Source: Epiperipatus broadwayi
Lineage: Eukaryota; Onychophora; Udeonychophora; Euonychophora; Peripatidae
NCBI GenBank assembly: GCA_028023455.1
Contig: JAQFVV010000012.1
Span: 9,520,499-9,584,498 of the forward strand
Direction of reading: 5' to 3'
Length of the DNA stretch: 64,000 nucleotides
This document shows, piece by piece, positions 1 to 11,999 of this stretch. The first letter of the stretch is position 1; the number at the start of each line of letters is the position of its first letter. Position numbers and translations under genes: made by a program. Below the pieces are notes generated by a model that ran no database searches, had not been told where the DNA came from, and was given only the letters and a program-made list of their open reading frames with translations.

Positions 1-2423
1 TCTGTATAATAAAGCATTAAGTAACTTATTTTTCTGTTGAAAATTGTTTGCCTTTTTTTTTCATTTGAAAAAAAAAATTAAAAAAAAAGCTTAACAAAAC
101 TATATTGTAAACTAACTTTTTTATTTTAACTTAAGAAAAACTAAAAAAAATTGTGTGTTGTGTGAATTTCTAAGAGCAATTTTTAAATTTGATATAATAT
201 TCAAACCATGATTTTAAAATGTCAGTATAATTTTAAATGGAAGGCAAAACAACTCTATACTGCCCTCTTATGAATCTTACTTAAAATATTTTAAAGTACT
301 AAGAACAATTTTTAAATTTAATGACAAAATACTCACTATTTGTTGTGTCCTCTGTTACATATCTAAAAAACTAGGTCTCCTACATAAAATATTAGAATCC
401 CATATTATTTAGCCTGGGATTTTTTACTTATATACTAAATTTGAAACTATTCTATTCAATTTAAATCTATTAAACCTTGATTTTAAAATTTTATCTTAAC
501 TTAAATAATAAAAGTGATTATAAAGATTTACAAACAAATATACCAACAAACAAACAGATATTCTAACTTAAATAAAAGCATTAAAAATTCATCATAGTAT
601 TTACATAATAACCTTAATCATTAATTTTAAAGCAATTTCATTTTATCTTAATTTTCTTCCTTTTGTTTTAACAATATAAACATGAAATTTCCTCATATAT
701 TCATGAGTAAAAAGTAAAAGTGCTTAAAATATTTTTCAACTTTGTTAATTCTGTGTCAAATTTCTTATGTAAATCATTTATCATAATTCAACATATATTA
801 TAATTTTAGTGACCAAATAAATCAATCTGATGACATTTGTGAATTAGCTTATTAAACTCAAGAGATTTAGAACCTATATTTCATTTGCTTCTCAAATTAA
901 AAAAGTTGAACTATCAAGGATTAAATTTCACAGGAAAAAAAAATTATTTATCAAAATATATTATTTCCTATATCATAATCTAATTTGAAATCATTTATTT
1001 TTAAAACTTGATTATTCATCTCTCATTATATTATAACTTATGCAATTACAAAGATAATATATTTAAAATGCAAATTTTAAAAACAGTAAATACAATATTG
1101 CATAGATTATTTTTGAAGTCTAAATTACATGAGAGTAAACAACTTACCATCTACTTAACTTTAAAAATTAGTCATCTTAGTTTATATTTATTTCTTTGGT
1201 CCTAATTCTAGATTATCTTTTTATTCAATTCCCCATAGTCTTTCCTGCTTTATTTAGTCTGCCTAATGTCATAGATGTTTATTAATTTGGGTGTCAATTG
1301 TACATCCCCATAAAATAATTATTTTAAAATATAGGAAAATGTGGAAACAAAGTGAATAAAATAAATTTCACTGTTCACACTATAGATGATTAAAATCTTC
1401 AGAATTCTACTTCTAAATTATGTTCAATATTCTATAATTACTGTGCTTAAATAAATAAAGTGCTAAATTATTACCGTTCCTAAATAAAATTTCATGCCTG
1501 TTAAACATAAAAAAGAAAAAAAAGGAAAAGACAGACATTTATTAAAATTTTAGAAATTAACAATATGATTTTGAAAATTTGTTTCTATTCATATTAATAC
1601 ATTTATGTATATGTGTAATTTAGTCTACTATATACTGTTGTTTTAATTATATAAAATTTATATATGAACAAATTTTAACTTTGAATCTACTTTCAATAAA
1701 TCTATTTAGGATATGATACAGACTTACCTACAAATATAAAACATCACTAAAATCCAAAATTTAATGGATATTATTATTTGAATCCATTGATTTTCAAAAT
1801 GTATAAATATTAATAAACATAAAAAGTCTAAGTTTAAATATTAATAAATATTCTTAAAGTTTATTGACATAATTAAAATATCAGGTGAAGCTTATTAGTA
1901 TTTAGGATATAAGTTTTTAATGAATTAAAATATTTTTAATAAATAAGTTCAAATTAAAAAATAAACATCTTAAAACAATATTAATAAAAATTAACACCTA
2001 AACCATCATGCAAATTATACATGCGTATACATGCTTGTGAAGTAATAGCTATTTATGACTTAAATAAAATGAGAGGATTTATAATTGATTTTTATCATCA
2101 TTAGTAATAAATCTAGAAAATTCCAGAAAGTATGTCTTATGACATAAGCAAAACAATAATATTGCATGCTTTTAGAATTATTTAACACAGGCATAGATAT
2201 TTCTTTATAAATGTAAAAATGATTTAGATTCTCATTTCAATATTTTAAAAAAATAAATTCATTTAAAACATTTTTTCTTTTCAAATCTTGGTTTATTTTA
2301 TGAATCATTGTTTAACAGTTAATTTCCCTGTAACATTTCAAATTATCTCTATAAAATATATATTTACAAATATATGTCTAAGAAAAAATCTAAAGTAATA
2401 AAAAAAAACTCACATAAATCATA
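1..2423. other. AT-rich stretch, no gene seen
   Basis: Only AT-rich low-complexity sequence with short A and T runs. Frames are short and have no recognisable domain. Nothing here supports an exon, RNA gene or transposon. Confidence 0.6.
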
Positions 2424-2932
2424 TTAATATATAGGGTATATGAGCACAGACTTTCACATGACCTACCACTCTCCATTCTATCTAATAACACTGATACACT
2501 CAAGCACATATATGCTGAAAAGATAAATAATCACCAATATACGTATTACATGCTAAACCAGCAATCATCAGTTGGTCCAGATTATCATCTCCCACACATA
2601 TATACTATAAGTGCTCAGATATATATTAAGATAAACAATCTTTATACTTCAATTGGATGGACAGTTGAAGAGTTGGAGTGTGTAGTAGATTGGAGCCTGT
2701 CCATTAAAGTATAAAGATTGTCTATCTTAATATATATCTGAGCACTTATAATATATATGTGTGGGAGATGATAATCTGGACGAACTGATGATTGCTGGTT
2801 TAGCATGAAATACGTATATTAGTGATTATTTATCTTTTCAGCATATATGTGCTTGAGTGTATCAGTGTTATTAGATAGAGTGGAGAGTGATGGGTCGTTT
2901 GAAAGTCTGTGCTCATATACCCTATATATTAA
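2424..2932. mobile_element. Foldback MITE with TTAA-type ends (family F1, full copy)
   Basis: The two halves of this roughly 500-bp unit are inverted copies of each other over about 230 bp per arm. They are separated by a short centre near 2650-2700. The outermost 18 bases are perfect inverted repeats (TATATAGGGTATATGAGC), and TTAA lies immediately outside each end (2424-2427 and 2929-2932). TTAA duplications are known from piggyBac-like and Kolobok-like transposons; because TTAA is itself a palindrome it could instead be part of the inverted repeat. There is no coding capacity, so the element is non-autonomous. Diverged partial copies lie at about 36885-37025 and 61062-61145, with a weaker one near 49128-49180. 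Confidence 0.8.
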
Positions 2933-5050
2933 AGAGTTAGTAAGAAACAGAAAAGTTTGGAAAAAAGTTTTTTTCAAGTGAGTTTATCTTTTGGTCAATT
3001 AATTAATAGTGATGACAAATGCTTTTCAAAATACATTTAAATCTACATTGTGCAGTATGAGATGCCACTATTTTATGATGTAATTTTAAATTTGAGATGG
3101 TAAAACAAATTTAGTTAGGGAGAGCATAATTGCAAACTGCAATTGAATTGCATTTTTTTTATTGAAATATTGTTAAGATTGATACAATATTTGTTGAGTT
3201 ATTAAGTAACAAACAAACAAACTTTCACATTTATCTATATAATAGTTAGAAATACTCCAACAGCCCTTCATAGAAAAAAAATGAAGTATTGTATATAATC
3301 ACGCTTATTATATTTGAAAGAAGAAATGACACTAAATTTAAATGTATATATAAAGACATGAATAACAGTGACAATATATCACTTTTATGACTTAAAGTTT
3401 ATATAATTTTAAAAACATTATTAAACACTATAATTTTTTATTATTAAATAAATAAAACATTTAACTGAAATTGTTCTGAGGTGATGGTGCATCTCTAAAT
3501 ATATTAAAAATTTCACACTAAATACATATTTTGTTTTAATCCCCACCCCCTACATACATTATGTATAATAAATAACTTAATTTTGTTTACAAAACTATAA
3601 TACTGATACATTTTTTGTATTATAGTAGGCATATACAAAGTAAGATTGTAATATATACAATGGTCAAATCCAATATAAACAAAATTTAAAAACATAATAT
3701 AATTATTAATAATAAATTGAAGAAGCACATTTACCTATATATTTATTGTGTGTTCACTCATTCACATTCACTCAAAAAATAAAAATAATAAAAAACTTAT
3801 GGTACCATAATTTTTTTTTTACAAAACTAAATAGTAAAGTGTCAGACTTTCATTACAACTAAACAAGTTCAGGGTAATATCCTTTTTTCCAATAACTACT
3901 TTTTCCTTATGAATAGAGCAGTCATTTTATCAACAGATTATTGCCTTTCTAATTATTTTGATGTTTTTACATCCAAATCACTAACTGTAAATTTCATTGC
4001 TTAAAAGATACTTTTGAAAAATCTTAAATTTCTTATAACTTTTAGCTATGCACTTAGAAAACATTTTATTAAGCAAAACACTGCATCATATCAAATATAT
4101 AAAAAAAGAATAAAATAACTTTGTTTTCAATGTAACCTGAAGAAATATTACTAAAAATATGATCATATATGGCATTCTGTGACAAAAAAATGGATGCTGC
4201 CATATTGTAAAATTTATTAAATTTATGGATTTTAAATTTTTTTTTTGTATAGCATATAAATATAAATTGATACAGTAACTAATCATAGTCTTACTGTATT
4301 TATATAATATATATTGTTAATAAGGTATACATTATACGGTAAGCGAATCATAGAAGATCAAGTATTTTATTACTTTGCTGCAATATATATTTTTAAAAGA
4401 CTTTCTAAAATTAAGAACTACCAGAATGACTTTATATATATATTCATGTAGAAGTGTATGCATAAATCAAAGAATTAAAAACACTTTACTGCATTTATTG
4501 CAAAATAATATATGGAATAATAAATATCTAATATTAGATAATAACTTGTGAATTGTAAAAAAACATATTTCTCAGAAATAATTTCTCTACTACCTTCATA
4601 TATTACAAGTTATATCCCTTCAATATAATAAATATTATCTAAGGCAGCTTTTCATTTATGATGAAAGCTGTTTTTGTTTTATGATCATCTCCCTATACTT
4701 ATCAACATTCATTTGATCTAATGATCAAGGTAGTTATACAGTGCAATAATAAAATGACACAAAATGCTGATCCAAGAAAGTTATCTAATATATTTAGTTT
4801 TTAAGAATGATTTTATATTATATTTTTTAGAGTTATACCAACAGCAACTAATAAAATTCATTTATAACTTTACAGTACATCTACCTTTTTTTTTTTTTAA
4901 AAAAAAAGCATCTTATATGCTAATATCAAAAGTATAAATTATACATATGTAATATGAATAAAAAATAAAAGAATACAAATTAGCATTAAATATATAAATT
5001 TATTTAAAAGGAAACAATAAAATATATTATTCAAGTAGAAAATATAAGTC
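2933..5050. other. AT-rich stretch, no gene seen
   Basis: AT-rich non-coding sequence. One short stem-loop near 4644-4671, followed by T-rich sequence, is the only structure noticed. The open frames here have biased, low-complexity composition and no known motif. Confidence 0.55.
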
Positions 5051-5150
5051 AAGCGTTGGTACCCAAGAGGTCAGCACAGCCGCCTTGCAAGCAGTTGCTT
5101 GCAGACAGTTGTTGCGGGTTTGCTTCCCGGTCGATGCTTTGACATATGGA
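5051..5150 (+). mobile_element. tRNA-derived SINE, family S1
   Basis: About 100 bp matching three other window copies (25371-25463, 42855-42951, 59496-59595). It starts with GCGTTGGT and an A-box-like region, has a stem resembling a tRNA anticodon arm, and ends in a B-box-like segment (TGCTTCCCGG here, GGTTCGCTTCC in better copies). The run after GATGCTTTGACATATGG is A-rich, as expected of a SINE tail. This copy carries an extra internal piece (GCTTGCAGACA) and is diverged. The tRNA origin is inferred from box spacing. Confidence 0.75.
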
Positions 5151-5998
5151 AAAAAATAAGTATATAGTTATTTTATAAGAATTTACAAACCGTGTAAATG
5201 CAAAATCAATGCAAACAATATTAAAAATTATTTATATCTATTTATCTTCACTTAACAATGTTATATTGATGAACTACACAGGCATGCAATTCATTAATTT
5301 CTATTATTTAAGTAATTCAATAAATAAAAATTCTCAAAATAATGAAATCATGATTCATGAATGTTTAAAATGTACTAAGTTTAAAATAACTTCATTCATA
5401 TTTAAAATAACATAAGCTTAAGAAGAATTAATGTGAATTGGTTTAACTTTCATGCATATTCCTAAAAAAACTCATGAAGCTTTAAAGAAATGTACAATTA
5501 GCTATTTTATGTTGCTACATTTATTAATAAATAAAATTATTCCAATGACAGTTTCTTTTATTATTTATTTTTAATTGTAGAGGATTTGATCAAACTTACA
5601 AGCACCCAAATAATAATTTAATTATAAATAAATTATTACTATAATAGAATATATTGTCATAAAATCAAGATAGATAAAACAAATTAATAACTTTCAATGC
5701 TAACAGAAAATTACATATTTTAACCTAAATAGCTATAATGTAATATAGTAACATAAGCACTACTACAGGTATCACATACCTTTTTGATTTTATATAAATA
5801 TCTGTTTCAAATTTGTTTTTGTTTTTTCATTGTAAGCATTATTTGCAATAAATATTGAAATATTTGTATAATTTTTCTTTTAATGTAACCATAAAAGTCA
5901 CAAAACTAAGAAATAAAAGTAGTTTTGTTATTCAGTTGATTGCTTTCTTACAAAGTTATATTTATTTTTTAAAAAAAGAAAAAATATCAATCATCTGT
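5151..5998. other. AT-rich stretch, no gene seen
   Basis: No motif, repeat or convincing open frame was recognised. Confidence 0.5.
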
Positions 5999-6567
5999 AA
6001 AAGACAAATAAGTCAATAAACATCACATGACCATCACTTCTTATGCTTGTGTATAACTGTTGTTAAGACAGGCACAACTCACTATATGTATTGCCACACA
6101 CAGCAAGCTAGAGTAATCAATGGATGCCAGAAGGCTTGTGCATAAAATCTCCATCTAGTGTCTACTCATCTAATATCCCAAGACTAGTTTCTGGCTTGTG
6201 ACCTTCGTCAGTGAGGAACCTTAGATCTGAGAGCATTATAACTATATGACTATATAAGCTAATGGGCTTGGATTGAAAACATTAAGGTGTTTTCACTTTA
6301 AGACTCATAGTTTTGTAGTTAAGTGGAGATAAAAGATGGCTGCTGGAGGGTTGCATTAGATCCTAAGATCTAGGTTCATTGTTCTCAAATCCAAGGCTCC
6401 TCACTGACGAAGGCCACAAGCCAGAAACTAGTCTGGGGATGGATATTGGATGAGTAAGCACTAGATGGGGATTTTATGCACAAACCTTCTGGCATCCATT
6501 GATTACTCTAGATTGCTGTGCGTGGCAATATGTCTAGTGAGTTTTGCCTGTTTTAAAAGACAAATAA
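5999..6567. mobile_element. Foldback element family F2, copy A
   Basis: Two inverted arms of about 180-190 bp (near 6062-6230 and 6395-6550) flank a spacer of about 160 bp. The arms contain CCAGAAGGCTTGTGCATAAA, ACTAGTTTCTGGCTTGTG and the reverse complements. The spacer contains AAAGATGGCTGCTGG, a match to the YY1-type core, which is probably incidental. The copy is flanked by a perfect 13-bp direct repeat, AAAAGACAAATAA (5999-6011 and 6555-6567). No coding capacity. Other copies lie at 9625-10115, 10166-11402, 11485-11790 and 35865-36270. Confidence 0.8.
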
Positions 6568-7930
6568 AATATACAGCCACAGTAATTACCACTAATACTG
6601 AAAAAGGGGGCATAAAATTTATACTATGCAAACTAAATTCAAATTAATTTGATCTTTTCAAAATTGCGACAAACTTATGAAGCTACTGAGATAAACAGCT
6701 GATTAATTTAAGAAATTATATGACATTAAGACATCTGAAAATTTATACCAGTATCACACATCAATTATAGCCATTGCACGCTTAATTACATAAAGCATTA
6801 TGGCATTTCTTTTGAATCATTTCTCAAAAGTACTTTTATATAAAGCAGAGTTTAGTTGTAACCCCAATACTGCTGCTAATAAAATATCAGAATAAAATAA
6901 TTAAATTTTAATGATGTTTGGAAACATAACATGCTTTGATATATAATGTATAAAATGGTATAAACTTTTGGTTTTTATTCTTAGAAAGACTATTTGAAAA
7001 AAATTTCACATAGGTAAGACTAATTAATACAAATACTAAATAAAATAGTTCTTTAAATATTTGTTTCCATTAGATGGTTATGTCTTGTAATCAAATAAAA
7101 ATTTAACCATCGTGATTAAACAAAAAATTTATTTTATTGATTAGTCCTATTATTTGTTAATAAAATAAATGATTATTGTAAATATTTCATTCATTACTAG
7201 TAAAATTTTTGCTTGATTATATGTTTTCAATATCATTAAAGTTATATAAAAATTTTATGATATGAAAACAGAAAAATGTTATACTGATAAAATAAATTTT
7301 TATGGTTGCAAGGTTTATTCAAATACAAACTACATAAATAAATAAAATCTACTTATTTTTTCAAATGTTATAAAACTACAAATTAGGAAAGATATTAAAA
7401 TCTTTCAAAAAGTAGTGTTTGCTGCAGATTAAATTAAAGACAGCACTGCATGATATCAATATTCAGATTAAAGTATAAATATATACTATACGAAAACATA
7501 TAGATGATCCAATGACTGGTTTGTATAAGTCATCACAAAATTTATCTTAAACTTTTATTCTCTGCTTTTCTACTTTTGTTTATTTCTTGTGGAGTTAGAA
7601 TAACAATACTTATCATATACTTAAAAATGTTAGTATAATATTAATTTGATTTTTTTAAAATATATAATAGTCATTACATGTTCTCTGCTTTTGCACATCT
7701 AATATCTAAGATAATATATTCTATGACAAAACAATATTACCAATAACAATTAAGACCTCATTGGATATAAAATTACAAACAAATATGGCCATTCCAATTC
7801 TTCCTCCACCCCATAAAAAAAGAAAACAGAAAAAAACTGCTCTAGAAATGAGTTTTGTGATGATTATATAAATCATTGTTTTCCTGAAGGTTTGTGATGG
7901 TGATGATGATGTTTTAGTTGTATTTTTTAT
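6568..7930. other. AT-rich stretch, no gene seen
   Basis: No feature recognised. The sequence is AT-rich with short homopolymer runs and a few GATGAT triplets just before the SINE at 7931. Confidence 0.5.
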
Positions 7931-8110
7931 ATTGGATTAGTTGGTTAAAGCATTACCTTAAAATTCAATAATCAAGAATCTAAGGATCCAGGTTTGAATC
8001 CCATGCTAGTACTGTCATTGGTCAGGCCAACAACACCTGAAGAAGAGGGGAGAATAATACATCTCGAAACATTGTGCATATACTAACTTGTGTGATGTGC
8101 TATTACTAAC
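7931..8110 (+). mobile_element. tRNA-derived SINE-like repeat, family S2, copy 1
   Basis: A 180-bp repeat shared with 42012-42181. The 5' part looks like a tRNA-derived promoter: an A-box-like TAGTTGGTTAAAGCA, then about 45 bases later a near-perfect B box, GGTTTGAATCC. The body carries CACCTGAAGAAGAGGGG and CTCGAAACATTGTGCATAT, strongly conserved between the two copies. The CTGAAGA...GAAAC pairing recalls 3' signatures of Penelope-like elements. No coding capacity. Assignment as a SINE is inference from box structure and repetition. Confidence 0.7.
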
Positions 8111-9624
8111 AGTTGAAAGTTCAATTTTTTTAAAGACATTCAATATACATATTAGATGATGGAAATAGTCCAATATAAAAATAGAACTATATAAATCAAT
8201 CTGTGAATCACAAATATATCCATATGTAGAACATGGTGGTCCATTATTCTGTTTATTTTATATTTTATGATACTGCCTTTTAATTTCTTCAGCAGAAAAC
8301 TTTTCTTTTTGAAATATTTCAATAGCATATCTAATTGTAACTCTTTAAAATATTCTATTCTCTGCCATATCTTTCTAAGCAAGTACATGTACTTCTTTAT
8401 GTCTTTGAGATAAACCTTATATTGTAAAAAAACTGGGGTCTACCCTTCCCCTCCAAAACCTTCCTCAAATTTACATAAAACACCTTTTAGGAAGACTTTC
8501 TTTATTTGTTTTACATGTCCAATCTAATGAAGATGTGATTTTACAAAAATGAATTCAATATTTTCACATTCAACAAGCTGAAACTCATTTTGATTGGTTT
8601 TAGGGTCTTGCTATTGTATTTTTAAAATTTTATGGAGCTTCCTTAAATTAAACTTTTCTAATGTCTTTACATTATGCTAATAGAATGTCCAAGTTTTATA
8701 GCTCTATACATAACTATCATAGTTGTAGTAGTTATTTCCCTGTGATGAAATATTTCCTTAATTTATTAAAAGCAGCAGAAGTACCTTGAAGCCTATGTTG
8801 TATCTCAACACATAAGATCATTTCCTATTTATAAAACTACCAAGGTATTTAAACTGATTTACATTCTCAAATTGATACTCATCCAAGACTAAAACTAGCT
8901 GAGAATTTTTCTTCAATCAAACTTTGGATTTAATATTCATTAAATAACCTATGATAATTTCAATTGCCTTTGGACAACAAACATATATATATAAATTCTG
9001 GAAAAAATTAAGGAAAAACTTGAGAAATGACAAAATAAAAAATGCAATAATGTTATTGGATTTTTATTAGATAAAACTGAGTAAATCTTTTTAGTGAGGT
9101 GACCTTATCAGTCACAAAGAAAGATTACTTCAAGAAATGTTCTAATTACATGTCCAAAATCTTAAGAATTATTGGCTAAATTTATAAAATTCCATGATTT
9201 CTTGAAGAAACTGAGAAAAACAAAGCTGTAAAAATAAGTATTTTTAGAATATTTAAAACAAAATGTGGGGAATGGATTTGACATTAAAAATTACTTGTTT
9301 TTAATAAATAATATAGCCACAGACATATTTAGAAGAAAACATGAATAATTAAAGACTTTCTGCTCCCAATCTTTTATAACAAGTTGGTGATAATATTGCT
9401 TGCAACAGCTATTATATTTTAATAACCTTTAATTGCTTTACATATTTACAACTCAATCAATAAGCTTACTTTCACTACAATATAAATAAGTAATTGCTAT
9501 TAGTTGAAGCAATATAAAATCAGAAACCAACAAAGAACATCAAATGTAGAAACCATTAAAACATTATATACACATATTTTTTATACTTACTCAAGCTATT
9601 AAAACAATAAAAAAATTCCCCTCA
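8111..9624. other. AT-rich stretch, no gene seen
   Basis: No conserved domain or repeat recognised. A 78-codon frame on the minus strand (8152-8388) has no motif and is most likely chance. Confidence 0.45.
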
Positions 9625-10115
9625 CACAATAGTGCCACCTAGTGTAAATCCTAGTAATAAAAAGATGCTATAAAGCTGTGCATCATAATCCCTATCCACA
9701 GTTTTCTCATCCCCAAACTAGTTTCTAGCTTATGGCTTTTATTAGTGAGGAGTCTAGGATCTGGAAGAAGTGGACCTGGATCACTGAATCGAATCTATTT
9801 TTCCAGTACCTATTTTTTATCTTTTTGATTTACTATAAAGCTATATAGGCAAATTAGCTTGAATTGAAAATATTATTGTTTCTTCATTTTGGGCTAATAG
9901 CTTTTTAAAACTGTAAAAGGTTTGAACTGTAGAGATGCATTAGAGCCAAAAATCCAGATGCACTGCTCCCAGATCCAAGACCTCTCATTGATGAAAGCCA
10001 TAAGGTAGAAACTAGACTCGGAAACTCAGATGAAAAAGCATTAAATGGGGATTATAATGCATAACCTTCTAGCACCTATTAATCACTAGAGCTTTCACTG
10101 GATTGCAATATTGTA
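9625..10115. mobile_element. Foldback element family F2, copy B (diverged)
   Basis: A diverged relative of copy A. The left arm (about 9631-9770) contains AGTGCCACCTAGTGTAAATC and ACTAGTTTCTAGCTTATGGC. The right arm (about 9960-10115) contains the inverted equivalents around ATGAAAGCCATAAGGTAGAAA. The spacer has the family's TATATAGGCAAATTAGCTTG segment. It has more mismatches than the other copies and is likely the oldest of the local group. No flanking duplication was recognised. Confidence 0.7.
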
Positions 10116-10454
10116 TATAAAAATGCTAGTTTTAACATCAAATGCATGAAAAATGTATTTTAAAATTAAACCACTAAACATCACATGATCGTCATTTCTT
10201 ATGCTTGCTCGTAACTGTTATTAAAACAGGCAAAACTCTCCATACAGTAGTGCCACTCAGTGCAAGCCAGAGTAATCAATAGAAGCCAGAAGGCTTGTGC
10301 ATAAAATCCCTATCTAGTGCCTACTTATCCAATAACCCCAGACTAGTTTCTAGCTTGTGGCTTTCATCAGTGAGGAGTCTTGGATCCGAGAGCACAAGCC
10401 TTCTGGCAACCATTGATTACTCTGGCTTGCACTGAGTGGCATTACTGTATAGAG

Positions 10455-11322
10455 CAGTGGTGCCCAACCTTTAACTTGACGCGAGCCAGTTGAGAATTTA
10501 AAAAAATTTGGGGAGCCACAATTATATATTACATTTTTCATATTACATTTATAAACATGGTACTTGGGTACTAAACCTGCAATGTAGGGAGATAGGTGGG
10601 GGGGGGGATGGCCTATTCACATTGATATCAATCCGCTGTTTCTAATGTGGCCAAAATAACGTGTACACGGATCTTTCTTGATGAAAACATCAATATATAC
10701 AGCAAAATATATGTGTACATGAATCTATCTCGATAAAAACAACTATTTACAGCACTAAACACATCAATATATATATACAGCAAAATATATACGTGTACAC
10801 GGATAAAAACAACTGTTTACAGCACTAAACATCGATATATACAGCAAAATATATATGTGTACATGGATCTATCTCGATAAAAACTATTTCCAGCACTAAA
10901 CACAATATATATACAGCACCAAACCAAACGTCTACAAGGATCTTTCTCGATAAAAACAACAATATATACAAGAGCACTAAACACAATATATATATAGCAC
11001 CAAACCAAACGTGTACAGCAAAAAAAAAAAATGGTGTAATATGTTAAAAAGAAAAAAAAATGTAAATACATTTTATTTATTAAAAATATGGTAACATACA
11101 TATAAATTACAATTACAGGAAAAATATATTTTATTTAATGTGAAACCTGACACTGCATATCGTTATTGTTTGTATTGTAAAAATGTTTATTTTTTAGTGT
11201 GTGCATGTGCCATCAAGGAACATAAAATATTTTATCAATTTTTTTGAAGAGTGCAATTCGAGCCACATTAAACAGTTACGCGAGTCACATGTGACTCGCG
11301 AGCTACGGGTTGGGCATCCCTG
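10455..11322. mobile_element. Non-autonomous hAT-like transposon, nested insertion with 8-bp target duplication
   Basis: The 868-bp element starts CAGTGGTGCCCAACC and ends GGTTGGGCATCCCTG, imperfect inverted repeats of the common hAT type. It is flanked by a perfect 8-bp duplication, GTATAGAG (10447-10454 and 11323-11330). The duplication has TA at its centre, as described for the Buster group of hAT transposons. The right end carries a subterminal palindrome, GTCACATGTGAC. The interior is a degenerate tandem array (10655-11020) and no transposase frame is visible. It inserted into foldback copy C, so it is younger than that element. Confidence 0.85.
10655..11020. repeat. Minisatellite-like array inside the hAT-like element
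   Basis: About four imperfect units of roughly 80-105 bp. Each unit is built from GTGTACACGGATC, TATCTCGATAAAAACAAC, CAGCACTAAACAC and a variable ATATATACAGCA tract. Units differ by deletions and by the length of the AT run, so the period is irregular. Open frames crossing this array on the minus strand reflect the repeat and are not genes. Confidence 0.75.
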
Positions 11323-11484
11323 GTATAGAGAGTTTTGCCTGTTTTAATAACAATTATGAGCAAGCATACAAAATGGTGATCATGTGATGTTTAGTGGTTT
11401 AATACCAATCCTGCCTAATAAGATAGTGGTGGCTATGGCTATTAAAGAATCAAAGACACCAAAATGTATGGGCACTGAACTGAG

Positions 11485-11790
11485 TTCAGATCTATATGAC
11501 TATATAAGCTAATGAGCTTGGGTTGAAAATATTATTGTTTTCAATTTTATTCTCATAGTTTTGTAGTTAAGTAGAGATAAAAGGTGGCTGCTGGAGGGTT
11601 GCATTAAATCCTAAGATCTAGATGCAGTGCTCTCAAATCTACAGCTCCTCACTGACGAAAGCCAAAAGCTAGAAACTAGTCTGGGGATATTGGAGTTGTA
11701 GGCACTAGATAGGGATTTTATGCGCAAGTCTTCTGGCATCCATTGATTACTCTGGCTTGTACTGAGTGGTACTACTGTATGGTGAGTATT
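11485..11790. mobile_element. Foldback element family F2, copy D (right half only)
   Basis: Matches the spacer and right arm of copy A in the same order: TATATGACTATATAAGCTAA, then the GGTGGCTGCTGGAGGG segment, CTCACTGACGAAAGCC, AGAAACTAGTCTGGGG and TCTTCTGGCATCCATTGATT. The left arm is missing. It lies less than 100 bp beyond copy C, so the two may derive from one rearranged array. Confidence 0.7.
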
Positions 11791-11999
11791 GTTTATTTTA
11801 AAATTAAATGATCTCTCATTAGAGTATATCTGATGAGAGTGATTAGTCTTGAAAACAGAGATAGTGTTATTGATAAAATCATATTAATCAATAACAGAAA
11901 ATCCATATTAAACAAAATTACTACTATGTTTGTCAACAAGACTGTCAGCTTCATAGATCAGTTTGAAGTCTTATATTGATGGGAGCAGTAAAAACATCA

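Larger units (their letters stand above)
10166..11402. mobile_element. Foldback element family F2, copy C, TTAA-flanked and split by a hAT-like insertion
   Basis: This copy preserves the true ends of the family. ACCACTAAACATCACATGAT begins at 10170, and its perfect inverse ends at 11398. TTAA lies directly outside both ends (10166-10169 and 11399-11402). The element proper is 10170-10454 plus 11331-11398. Between these lies a hAT-like element (10455-11322) and its second target duplication. The inner spacer seen in copy A is deleted, so the two arms are nearly adjacent. The orderly ends and TTAA point to a cut-and-paste DNA transposon of the TTAA group (piggyBac-like or Kolobok-like). Confidence 0.8.

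Noticed and set aside
4644-4671. Stem-loop followed by T run, resembling a terminator or histone 3' hairpin
   Set aside because: It does not match the histone stem-loop consensus, and a Rho-independent terminator makes no sense in this setting.
8152-8388. 78-codon open frame on the minus strand
   Set aside because: Low-complexity hydrophobic and Lys-rich composition typical of AT-rich non-coding DNA, with no motif and no splice context.
10817-11101. 94-codon frame on the minus strand with repeated RLVWCCIYIVFSA segments
   Set aside because: The repetition reflects the minisatellite inside the hAT-like element and not a protein repeat.
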